Positions 6,485-12,099 of a stretch of 12,099 bases of DNA are shown here, piece after piece. Below the pieces are notes generated by a model that saw only the letters and a list, made by a program, of their open reading frames with translations, was not told where the DNA came from and did no database searches. Within the stretch, counting starts at the first letter, position 1. Every line of letters starts with the position of its first letter. The DNA comes from JANMEB01 sp041740495 (GTDB taxonomy: Bacteria > Planctomycetota > Planctomycetia > Pirellulales > Pirellulaceae), in NCBI GenBank assembly GCA_041740495.1, contig JBGSLW010000319.1:1-12099 (forward strand). The letters are read 5' to 3'. Made by a program: the position numbers and the translations under genes.

Positions 6485-6513
6485 TCCCCGTCCTCGCGAC
6501 GCAAAAGGGGACT
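6483..6513 (+). terminator. Hairpin at the end of the transglutaminase-like unit
   Basis: AGTCCCC (6483-6489, overlapping the TAG stop) pairs with GGGGACT (6507-6513) across a 17-base loop. No U-tract follows, so it may be a weak terminator or only a 3' end stabiliser. The 119 bases from here to panB show no clear promoter. Confidence 0.3.
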
Positions 6514-6603
6514 TGGCTTGCGAATTCGCTTGTTTCGGGGCAGAATGCTGCCTGCTCCTTGGGTTGGATTCACTCGACGATTTCCCTCTCCTCCCCGGCC
6601 TCC

Positions 6604-7401
6604 ATGTCCAAAGCCGAACGAGTCACGGTCCCCAAGTTTGTCGGCAACAAGTCCGCTGGTCGCAAGATCACCATGTTGACCGCGTACGACTATACGTTTG
6701 CGCGATTGTTCGACGACGCCGGAGTCGATTCGATTCTGGTCGGTGACAGCCTGGGGATGGTGGTGCAAGGTCACGATTCGACGTTGCCGGTCACGATGGA
6801 GCAGATCCTGTACCATGCCGAGATGGTAGGCCGTGCGGTTCGTCGGGCGTTGGTGGTGGTCGATCTGCCGTTCCCGCTTCATCCGGTCGCAGCCCACGAT
6901 TGTCTGACCGCGGCAGCGCGTATTTTGAAGCAGACCGGTTGCCAGGCGGTCAAGTTGGAGGGGACGGCCGCGCAGGCCTCGTTGATCGAGATCTTGGTCG
7001 GCGCCGGCATTCCGGTGATGGCGCATGTCGGGTTGCGGCCCCAATCCGTGCATGTGATGGGCGGCTACCGAGTCCAACGCGACGAAGAACGATTGTTGGA
7101 TGATGCCCGAGCGGCCCAGCAGGCCGGCGCATTCGGCGTCGTCCTCGAGTGCATTCCCGCGAAAATCGCCGGAGAGATCTCTCGAGCCTTGACCATCCCC
7201 ACGATCGGCATTGGGGCGGGTCCCGAATGCGACGGCCAAGTCCTGGTGAGCCACGATATGTTGGGACTGACCACCGGGTTTGTCCCCAGCTTTGTGAAGC
7301 GTTTTGCCGACTTGCAAGCCGACATCGGCAAGGGGGTCGCGGCCTGGTCGGAGGAAGTCCGCCGCGGTACCTTTCCGGGAGCGGAGCATTCGTTTCGATG
7401 A
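6604..7401 (+). CDS. panB: 3-methyl-2-oxobutanoate hydroxymethyltransferase (ketopantoate hydroxymethyltransferase)
   Basis: A 265-residue cytoplasmic enzyme, almost exactly the length of E. coli PanB. It transfers a hydroxymethyl group from 5,10-methylene-tetrahydrofolate to alpha-ketoisovalerate, making ketopantoate, the first committed step to pantothenate and CoA. Signature blocks in order: 'KITMLTAYDY' (21-30), 'VGDSLGMVVQGH' (46-57, metal ligand Asp48), 'VVVDLPF' (84-90, Asp87), 'AVKLEG' (115-120, Glu119), 'GIPVMAHVGLRPQSVH' (135-150), 'VLECIP' (180-185, catalytic Glu182) and 'IGIGAG' (201-206). The ATG at 6604 gives the family N-terminus; no Shine-Dalgarno precedes it (the region is pyrimidine-rich), and the frame is open back to 6457. 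Its stop overlaps the miaA start by ATGA (7398-7401). No panC or panD is in view. Confidence 0.98.
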   Translation: MSKAERVTVPKFVGNKSAGRKITMLTAYDYTFARLFDDAGVDSILVGDSLGMVVQGHDSTLPVTMEQILYHAEMVGRAVRRALVVVDLPFPLHPVAAHDCLTAAARILKQTGCQAVKLEGTAAQASLIEILVGAGIPVMAHVGLRPQSVHVMGGYRVQRDEERLLDDARAAQQAGAFGVVLECIPAKIAGEISRALTIPTIGIGAGPECDGQVLVSHDMLGLTTGFVPSFVKRFADLQADIGKGVAAWSEEVRRGTFPGAEHSFR

Positions 7402-8363
7402 CCGCAATCCCATCCGCGCCGGACGAGGAGCGCCGACTGGCTCGCAGTTGCTGGTATGTCACAGGCGCCACCGCCAGCGGCAAATCCGAAGTGGGGATCT
7501 GCTTGGCCGAACGGATCGGCGGCGAGATCATCGCGCTCGATTCGATGACAATCTACCGCGGGATGGATATTGGCACCGCCAAGCCGACCTCCGAGCAACG
7601 TGCGCGCGTGCCGCACCATCTCCTGGATCTGGTGGAACCGACCGAGTCCTTCAGCGTCACGCGGTATCGCGAACTGGCGATTCAGGCGATTCGCGAGATT
7701 CAAGCCCGCGGCCGGCAAGCCGTGTTCGTCGGCGGAACGGCGTTGTACTTGAAGGCGCTCTTGCGCGGCATCTTCCGAGGTCCTCCGGCGGACTGGGATT
7801 TGCGGGAGCGGATCGAGGCCGACGTCGCCGAAGTCGGCTTGGAGCCGCTCTACCAACGGCTGCAACAAGTCGACCCACTGGCCGCTCACAAGCTGCATCC
7901 ACGCGACAAACGCCGCATCATCCGAGCCTTGGAGGTCTACACACTTACCGGAAAACCGATCAGCCATTGGCAGGAAGAGTTCGAGTTCGGGGCGAGTGCC
8001 CAGGAATGTCGCGTGTTCGCGATTCGTCACCCGCGGCAGGTCCTGCACCGCCGGATCGAAGAGCGTGTGGACGCGATGTTCGCCGCCGGTCTGGTCGACG
8101 AAGCCCGCATGCTGTTGGAGCGATTCCCGCAGCTCAGTACGACGGCGATGCAAGCCGTTGGCTACCGGGAAGTGATCGATCACGTGCTGGGCATCACCGA
8201 TCTGGCGACGACGCGCGAGCGGGTTCTGGTCCGGACCCGACGGTTCGCCCGGCATCAAGAGACTTGGTTCCGCGGTCTGTCGGAATGCCGGATGCTGGAT
8301 TTGCCGGAGGACGCCTCACCCGCTGCAGTCGCGGTTGAAATCGTGCAGCTCGCCGCCCCATAG
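7398..8363 (+). CDS. miaA: tRNA dimethylallyltransferase
   Basis: A 321-residue cytoplasmic enzyme that adds the dimethylallyl group from DMAPP to N6 of A37 in tRNAs reading UNN codons, giving i6A. Motifs: P-loop GATASGKS (23-30), 'ALDSMTIYRGMDIGTAKP' (46-63, with the conserved Asp-Ser and the DIGTAKP block), 'FVGGTALYLKALL' (110-122), 'RDKRRIIRALEVY' (169-181) and 'TRRFARHQETWFR' (290-302), the usual C-terminal signature. Length is normal. The start at 7398 overlaps the panB stop by four bases (ATGA), and a longer frame back to 7149 lies inside panB and is rejected. Co-expression with panB appears to be genomic convenience, since the pathways are unrelated. Confidence 0.98.
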   Translation: MTAIPSAPDEERRLARSCWYVTGATASGKSEVGICLAERIGGEIIALDSMTIYRGMDIGTAKPTSEQRARVPHHLLDLVEPTESFSVTRYRELAIQAIREIQARGRQAVFVGGTALYLKALLRGIFRGPPADWDLRERIEADVAEVGLEPLYQRLQQVDPLAAHKLHPRDKRRIIRALEVYTLTGKPISHWQEEFEFGASAQECRVFAIRHPRQVLHRRIEERVDAMFAAGLVDEARMLLERFPQLSTTAMQAVGYREVIDHVLGITDLATTRERVLVRTRRFARHQETWFRGLSECRMLDLPEDASPAAVAVEIVQLAAP

Positions 8364-8432
8364 ATTGTGTTTTACAGTTCGAATTTGCCCTCCCGGAAAC
8401 GCGAGGGGTCGGACGCGCTCGTCTTTTCGCAA

Positions 8433-8586
8433 ACGCCCCACCGTCATTCCTGCGCCCCACCGTCATTCCTGCGCCCCACCGTCATTCCTGCGCCCCACCG
8501 TCATTCCTGCGCCCCACCGTCATTCCTGCACTCTACCGTCATTCCTGCACTCTACCGTCATTCCTGCACTCTACCGTCATTCCTGC
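8433..8586. repeat. Tandem array of eight 19-base repeats
   Basis: CCGTCATTCCT begins at 8441, 8460, 8479, 8498, 8517, 8536, 8555 and 8574, an exact 19-base period. Between copies the linker is GCGCCCCA before copies 2-5 (ACGCCCCA before copy 1) and GCACTCTA before copies 6-8. Two repeat types are therefore arranged as blocks (five, then three), the pattern left by local duplication or slippage. There are no unique spacers, so it is not CRISPR. Confidence 0.95.
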
Positions 8587-8654
8587 GGAGGCAGGAATCC
8601 ACGCGCGTGAGCATCCTGCCACCCATGGATTCCGGGTCTCAGCCCGGAATGACG
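8575..8654. repeat. 80-base palindromic element with two hairpins and 9-base terminal inverted repeats
   Basis: Ends CGTCATTCC (8575-8583) and GGAATGACG (8646-8654) are perfect inverted repeats. Inside, ATTCCTGC/GCAGGAAT (8579-8586, 8591-8598; GGAG loop) and ATTCCGGG/CCCGGAAT (8629-8636, 8643-8650; 6-base loop) form two hairpins, and GGAATCCA (8594-8601) pairs with TGGATTCC (8626-8633). This matches the 'GTCATTCC...GGAATGAC' class of dispersed palindromes known from many bacteria (similar in form to Neisseria dRS3-type repeats). No transposase is near, so it would be a non-autonomous element. The last 19-base repeat of the adjoining array overlaps its left end. Confidence 0.85.
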
Positions 8655-8701
8655 AGAGGGCAATGACGACAAGCGACAGCCGCAACGCGAATCCGGGCAG
8701 C

Positions 8702-8729
8702 TTGGCAGTTTTTCGGCCGGGGGTACAAT
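8702..8729 (+). promoter_or_regulatory. Promoter of aspS
   Basis: TTGGCA (8702-8707) and TACAAT (8724-8729) are 16 bases apart. Transcription would begin near 8736. A Shine-Dalgarno AGGAG (8749-8753) follows, eight bases before the ATG at 8762, giving a short leader of about 26 bases. Confidence 0.75.
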
Positions 8730-8761
8730 GCCAGACCCTTTGAATCCCAGGAGTTCCCCGA

Positions 8762-10537
8762 ATGTTGCGCAGCCATACTTGTGGAGAATTGCGAGCCTCC
8801 CACGCGGGTCAGACGGTCGCGCTGTGCGGCTGGGTCGACTTGATCCGAGACTTCGGCGGGACGCTTTTCCTGGTCCTGCGCGACCGTTACGGCAAAGTCC
8901 AGATCACACTCGATCCCGATTGTCCGGAGGCGGCGCGAGAACTGGGTCGCGAATTGCGTTTTGAGTACGTGATTCGGGTGGTCGGCAGCATTCGCCTGCG
9001 GCCCGCCGGCCAGACCAACCCGAAAATGCCGACTGGGGAAATCGAAGTGCACGTGGCGGAGTTGGAGATTCTCAACCGCAGCGATGTCCCGCCGTTTACC
9101 CCCAGCCAAGTCGAACTCCCCGGCGAAGACTTGCGGCTGCAACACCGCTACATCGACCTCCGCCGCGACAACATGCAACGGACGCTGCTGCTGCGGCACC
9201 GCGTCGTGAAGACGATGCGGGACTACTTCGACGAGCACGACTTTGTCGAAATCGAGACCCCGATTCTGGGTCGCAGCACCCCCGAGGGGGCGCGCGACTA
9301 CCTGGTCCCCAGCCGCGTCCATCCCGGGACGTTCTACGCGCTCCCGCAATCGCCACAGCTTTACAAGCAGCTGATGATGATCGCCGGTTACGATCGTTAC
9401 GTCCAGGTTGCCAAGTGTTTCCGCGACGAAGATCTCCGCGCCGATCGGCAGCCCGAATTCACCCAACTCGATTTGGAAATGTCATTCGTCGACGCCGAGG
9501 ATGTGATCGGGATCATCGACGGCCTGATGCAGCGATTGGCTCGGGACCTGCTGGGGCTCGAATTGAAGTTGCCGTTGCCCCGAATGACCTACGACGAAGC
9601 GATGCGACGATTCGGGCACGACGCGCCGGACCTCCGATTCGGCTTGGAGTTGGTCGATTGCACCGACCTGGCGGCGCAGTCGGAATTTCAAGTTTTTCGC
9701 GGAGTGGCCGCCGCCGGGAATTTCGTGCGCGGGATCAACGTGAAGGGGGCCGCGGAGACGTTCACTCGAAAGAAAATCGATCAGCTCACGACCTACGTCC
9801 AAGAAGACTTTGGGGCCAAAGGTTTGGCTTGGTTCAAAGTCGATGCCGACGGAAAACTGACCGGCTCGATCGCCAAGAACTTTAGCGACGCCCACCTGGC
9901 CCAATGGGCGGAGCGGATGCAAGCTGCGCCGGGCGATGTCCTGCTGTTCGTCGCGGACACCTGGGAAGTGACGTGCCGCGCCCTCCACGGGTTGCGGAAA
10001 ACCGTGGCCGCCGAGTTGAAACTCTATGATCCGCAGCAGATGCATTTTTCTTGGGTGGTCGAGTTCCCCATGTTCGACTACGACCCGGAAAACTCGCGAT
10101 GGGCGGCAATGCACCATCCGTTCACCGCGCCGCGCGATCAGGACCTGCCGCGGCTTGTCGACGAACCGAAGGCGGCTCGCGCCAAAGCCTACGACCTGAT
10201 CGTCAACGGATTCGAATGCGGCGGCGGTACGATCCGGATCCACCAGAATGCCGTGCAACAGACGGTCTTCGGGCTATTGGGAATGTCCCCGACGGAGGCC
10301 AAAGCGCGGTTCGGCTTTCTACTCGACGCCCTCCGTTTTGGAGCACCTCCCCACGGCGGAATCGCCCTGGGTGTCGACCGGATCGTGATGCTCTTCGGCG
10401 GTCTGGACAACATTCGCGATTGCATCGCGTTTCCCAAGAACCAACGGGCCATGGACCTGATGACCGCAGCGCCCAATGTCGTCGACGAAGCGCAACTTCG
10501 CGAATTGGCTATCCGCACCGAGACAAAACCCGCCTAG
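8762..10537 (+). CDS. aspS: Aspartyl-tRNA synthetase (bacterial type)
   Basis: A 591-residue class IIb synthetase, the normal bacterial length; it charges tRNA-Asp with aspartate in the cytoplasm. The N-terminal OB-fold anticodon domain covers about 1-110 ('LCGWVDLIRDFGG', 'FLVLRDRYGKVQI'). The catalytic core begins at 'HRYIDLRR' (128-135). Motif 1 is around 'FVEIETPIL' (161-169), 'QSPQLYKQLMM' (196-206) is the aspartate-binding region, motif 2 is 'FRDEDLRADRQPEFTQLD' (220-237), and motif 3 is 'GIALGVDRIVMLF' (533-545). The bacterial GAD insertion domain lies at about 290-420. 'FPKNQRAMDLMTAAP' (557-571) is the typical C-terminal block. A good Shine-Dalgarno fixes the start. Position 31 is Phe, at a site linked to tRNA-Asp versus tRNA-Asn discrimination. 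It is convergent with tilS, 60 bases apart, with no clear terminator between them. Confidence 0.99.
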   Translation: MLRSHTCGELRASHAGQTVALCGWVDLIRDFGGTLFLVLRDRYGKVQITLDPDCPEAARELGRELRFEYVIRVVGSIRLRPAGQTNPKMPTGEIEVHVAELEILNRSDVPPFTPSQVELPGEDLRLQHRYIDLRRDNMQRTLLLRHRVVKTMRDYFDEHDFVEIETPILGRSTPEGARDYLVPSRVHPGTFYALPQSPQLYKQLMMIAGYDRYVQVAKCFRDEDLRADRQPEFTQLDLEMSFVDAEDVIGIIDGLMQRLARDLLGLELKLPLPRMTYDEAMRRFGHDAPDLRFGLELVDCTDLAAQSEFQVFRGVAAAGNFVRGINVKGAAETFTRKKIDQLTTYVQEDFGAKGLAWFKVDADGKLTGSIAKNFSDAHLAQWAERMQAAPGDVLLFVADTWEVTCRALHGLRKTVAAELKLYDPQQMHFSWVVEFPMFDYDPENSRWAAMHHPFTAPRDQDLPRLVDEPKAARAKAYDLIVNGFECGGGTIRIHQNAVQQTVFGLLGMSPTEAKARFGFLLDALRFGAPPHGGIALGVDRIVMLFGGLDNIRDCIAFPKNQRAMDLMTAAPNVVDEAQLRELAIRTETKPA

Positions 10538-10597
10538 GTCACGGCCAAGTCGAGTGGATGCCGGTGGATTGCCGAAACCGCAAAGACTTGTTCCGGC

Positions 10598-11746
10598 CTA
10601 CCGCGAACGGTGTGCCCTCCATCCGGATTCAACTGCGGCGGAGGGTTCAACATCGAAACGTTCGGTGGTGATCCGTGCCATGCCATCAACATTTTCCGCG
10701 CGAATCCCCCCGGGCAACATCTGAATGACCTGGCTCGAGGGTTCCCTGAGCCACTCGGCCAACCGCCTCCACGTCGCATAGTTCATCGCCTGCTGAGGCC
10801 ACTCCTGCCTCAGCCAGACGCCTTGCAGGTAATGCACCAGTTCGCTCATCGAGTAATCCGCCAGGCCAGCTCGATCGATCGCCACGCCACGCGGGAGCGA
10901 GATCGTCCGCGCCTGCAAAACTGCAGTCTGTCGCTCCAGCAATTCCGTCAGGTCCGCGGCTTGGGTCGCCAGGTTCGCCAGGACCTCGTCGATCGGCCAG
11001 CCGAATTGTTCGCGGAGGTGGGGGAGCAACCTCCGCACACGGTTTCGGGCGAAGCGGGGATCTTCATTCGATGCATCGTGGCGGAAGTCGATTTGCCAGG
11101 CCGCCAGCAACGATTCGATCTGGCGGCGCCTCATCTGCAACAACGGGCGAACCAGGCTGATTTCGGGTGTGAGTCGCCGGATTTGCGGAATTCCCACCAG
11201 CCCTCGTACGCCGGTTCCGCGCAAGATCCGCAGCAGCACCGTTTCGATGTGATCATCCTGGTGATGGGCCGTGGCAATGAACCGGGCCCCGAGTTCGTTT
11301 GCCCGCCGGACCAACAGTCGATAGCGGATTCGGCGGAGCCAGCCTTCCAGGCCTTGTCCCTGCCGCGAGGGGGCGTCCCGGCGTTCTTCCTGCGGGTCGA
11401 CTTGGGGGAGCTGTTCTGGTGGAATCTGCAGAATCGAGCAATCAAATCCAAGATCCGTGGCGAGATCGGCGACGAACTCGGCATCGCGATCGGCTTCTTT
11501 CCCACGCAAACCGTGGTGCACGTGGACGATCGAGAACCGATGACTGGCTGCGAGCCCTCGCCGAACAAATTCGCCTGCCAGACGAGCCAGAGCCACACTA
11601 TCGGCCCCGCCCGACACGGCGAGCACCGTGCGAAACTGCAGATTCGCCGGCGACCAAATGGCGGCGACCTGCGGCCAGATTTCGGCCAGACATTCGGCGG
11701 CCGCACCTGCCGCTGGTTGGCGATCACAGACTGAATCGCAATTCAT
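10598..11746 (-). CDS. tilS: tRNA(Ile)-lysidine synthase
   Basis: A 382-residue cytoplasmic enzyme that uses ATP and lysine to convert C34 of the CAU-anticodon tRNA-Ile to lysidine, changing both decoding and charging to isoleucine; normally essential. The PP-loop motif SGGADS is at 45-50. Further TilS blocks are 'HVHHGLRGKEADRDAEFV' (75-92), 'TAHHQDDHIETVLLRILRG' (159-177), 'GLVGIP' (182-187), 'RPLL' (200-203) and 'SNEDPRFARNRVRRLLPHL' (226-244). The region 245-380 fits the TilS helical linker and a divergent C-terminal domain. The ATG at 11746 is preferred: residues encoded upstream, to a GTG at 11842, lack family similarity and are Pro/Thr/Ser-rich. The Shine-Dalgarno is weak (AAGG, three bases away). 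It is convergent with aspS. Confidence 0.95.
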   Translation of the reverse strand: MNCDSVCDRQPAAGAAAECLAEIWPQVAAIWSPANLQFRTVLAVSGGADSVALARLAGEFVRRGLAASHRFSIVHVHHGLRGKEADRDAEFVADLATDLGFDCSILQIPPEQLPQVDPQEERRDAPSRQGQGLEGWLRRIRYRLLVRRANELGARFIATAHHQDDHIETVLLRILRGTGVRGLVGIPQIRRLTPEISLVRPLLQMRRRQIESLLAAWQIDFRHDASNEDPRFARNRVRRLLPHLREQFGWPIDEVLANLATQAADLTELLERQTAVLQARTISLPRGVAIDRAGLADYSMSELVHYLQGVWLRQEWPQQAMNYATWRRLAEWLREPSSQVIQMLPGGIRAENVDGMARITTERFDVEPSAAVESGWRAHRSR

Positions 11747-11849
11747 GGGCCTTGGTGTCAAGCAGCGGAAGGTCGATAGTTGGCAGTCGATCGTGGTTTT
11801 GATAACATACGGCGGCGGGGCGCTCGTGGTTGAGCGATCCACGTTATGA

Positions 11850-11880
11850 ATTGTATTCGAAGCAACCCAGAAATTGCTTC
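11850..11880 (-). promoter_or_regulatory. Possible tilS promoter with adjacent inverted repeat
   Basis: On the minus strand a TACAAT (11855-11850) could be a -10 about 105 bases upstream of the tilS ATG. No good -35 stands at 16-18 bases. Just upstream, GAAGCAA (11859-11865) and TTGCTTC (11874-11880) form a perfect 7-base inverted repeat with an 8-base spacer, placed where a regulator or the -35 region would be. Neither strand has a T-tract after it, so it is not an obvious terminator. Confidence 0.3.
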
Positions 11881-11928
11881 AAGTGTGTGGCTGGTTTGAT
11901 TCCCCATCTCGATTTTGCCGCGATGGTT

Positions 11929-12099
11929 TCACGTTTGTTCGATTGGATGCTTAGGGTAACGGTGGTTGGGTTCGTCCTGCTGTTGCGGATGAGCTCTCCA
12001 CAGCGACCTTGCGGTTGGGGTCCGGGCGGTAGGGGTCCGGGCCGACGGAGCCTTGGCCGTTGGAGCCCCGGCCGTTGGCGGAGGTTGGCCCCCTGCGTC
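11929..12099 (-). CDS. Possible C-terminal end of a Pro/Thr/Ala-rich protein, cut by window edge
   Basis: On the minus strand a frame is open from the window edge to a TGA at 11931-11929, 56 residues. It begins with a five-residue periodic stretch (APTAG, APTAK, APSAR, TPTAR, TPTAR) and ends in a hydrophilic tail 'HPQQQDEPNHRYPKHPIEQT'. The Pro codon of the repeat varies only at its third base (CCA, CCG, CCT, CCA), a faint hint that this frame is the selected one. It would lie upstream of tilS in the same orientation, 182 bases away. The opposite strand is also open, from an ATG at 11923 to the edge (59 codons, Trp/Arg/Gly/Pro-rich), so the call is tentative and no function can be named. Confidence 0.3.
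   Translation of the reverse strand, partial: DAGGQPPPTAGAPTAKAPSARTPTARTPTARSLWRAHPQQQDEPNHRYPKHPIEQT
12017..12076. repeat. 15-base degenerate tandem repeat, four units
   Basis: Units start at 12017, 12032, 12047 and 12062. The first two share GGGGTCCGGGC and the last two share GGAGCC(TT/CC)GGCCGTT, each pair spaced by exactly 15 bases. The period is a multiple of three, so either strand would encode a five-residue repeat. Confidence 0.75.

Larger units (their letters stand above)
8364..8761. other. miaA-aspS intergenic region with repeats
   Basis: The 398 bases hold a 19-base tandem array (8433-8586), an 80-base double-hairpin element (8575-8654) and the aspS promoter and Shine-Dalgarno. 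The open frames across the array only reflect that a 19-base period visits all three frames; I see no gene. Confidence 0.7.
11747..12099. other. Upstream region of tilS to the window edge
   Basis: These 353 bases hold a possible tilS promoter with a hairpin (11850-11880), a third copy of the GGTGTCA motif just before the tilS ATG (11749-11765), and a 15-base tandem repeat at the right edge (12017-12076) inside frames open on both strands. No gene is certain here. Confidence 0.5.

Noticed and set aside
7065..8258. 397-residue minus-strand frame across panB and miaA
   Set aside because: Shadow of two well-recognised enzymes on the plus strand; long only because of high GC.
8433..8586. CRISPR array
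   Set aside because: Units are directly abutting 19-mers with only two linker types, no unique spacers, and no cas genes nearby.
8335..8666. Open frames over the 19-base array giving His/Ser/Pro repeat peptides
   Set aside because: The 19-base period is not a multiple of three and cycles through frames; there is no start signal and the content is the palindromic element.
10610..11734. 374-residue plus-strand frame
   Set aside because: Exact antisense of tilS; the minus frame has the SGGADS PP-loop and all TilS motifs.
11756..11761. Perfect TTGACA (minus strand) just upstream of the tilS ATG as a -35 box
   Set aside because: The matching -10 would fall inside the coding sequence and none is present 16-18 bases on.

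Overview
The window looks like chromosomal DNA of a GC-rich planctomycete, probably related to the Pirellula/Rhodopirellula group. This is inferred from gene content and style, not from a marker gene. The signs are loosely packed genes in mixed orientation, long intergenic stretches with palindromic repeats, several secreted proteins of a planctomycete type (a small Cys-rich lipoprotein and transglutaminase-like proteins ending in an 'RWFPCQVAG'-like block), and weak or absent Shine-Dalgarno sites at several starts. I see no rRNA, tRNA, CRISPR array, phage gene or transposase.

Layout. 1-348 (minus) is the N-terminal part of a ZIP-family metal transporter cut by the window edge. After a 485-base gap, 834-1427 and 1424-2131 (plus) encode a winged-helix ArsR-like regulator and a CPBP-family intramembrane protease, joined by an ATGA stop/start overlap and preceded by a perfect inverted repeat lying on the -10 box. 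Convergent to them, 2270-3313 (minus) is an exported alpha/beta hydrolase. 3703-4050 (plus) is a small lipoprotein with two CxxC pairs. 4143-4257 is a palindromic repeat cluster with perfect 31-base arms. A strong promoter at 4399-4427 precedes two full-length paralogous exported transglutaminase-fold proteins (4508-5515, 5519-6484). The first has lost the catalytic Cys and His that the second retains.

Next come panB (6604-7401) and miaA (7398-8363), overlapping by ATGA; then an intergenic region with eight 19-base tandem repeats running into an 80-base double-hairpin element; then aspS (8762-10537) with its own promoter; then convergent tilS (10598-11746, minus). The right edge carries a 15-base tandem repeat that may encode the Pro/Thr/Ala-rich C-terminus of another minus-strand protein.

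Functionally, miaA, aspS and tilS all serve tRNA (A37 prenylation, aspartylation, lysidine at the wobble base of the AUA-reading tRNA-Ile). panB feeds pantothenate/CoA synthesis. The rest are envelope proteins. The least explained features are the autoregulated regulator-CPBP pair, the active/inactive transglutaminase pair and the satellite-like array apparently derived from the end of a palindromic element. None of these is shown to be a new system from sequence alone.
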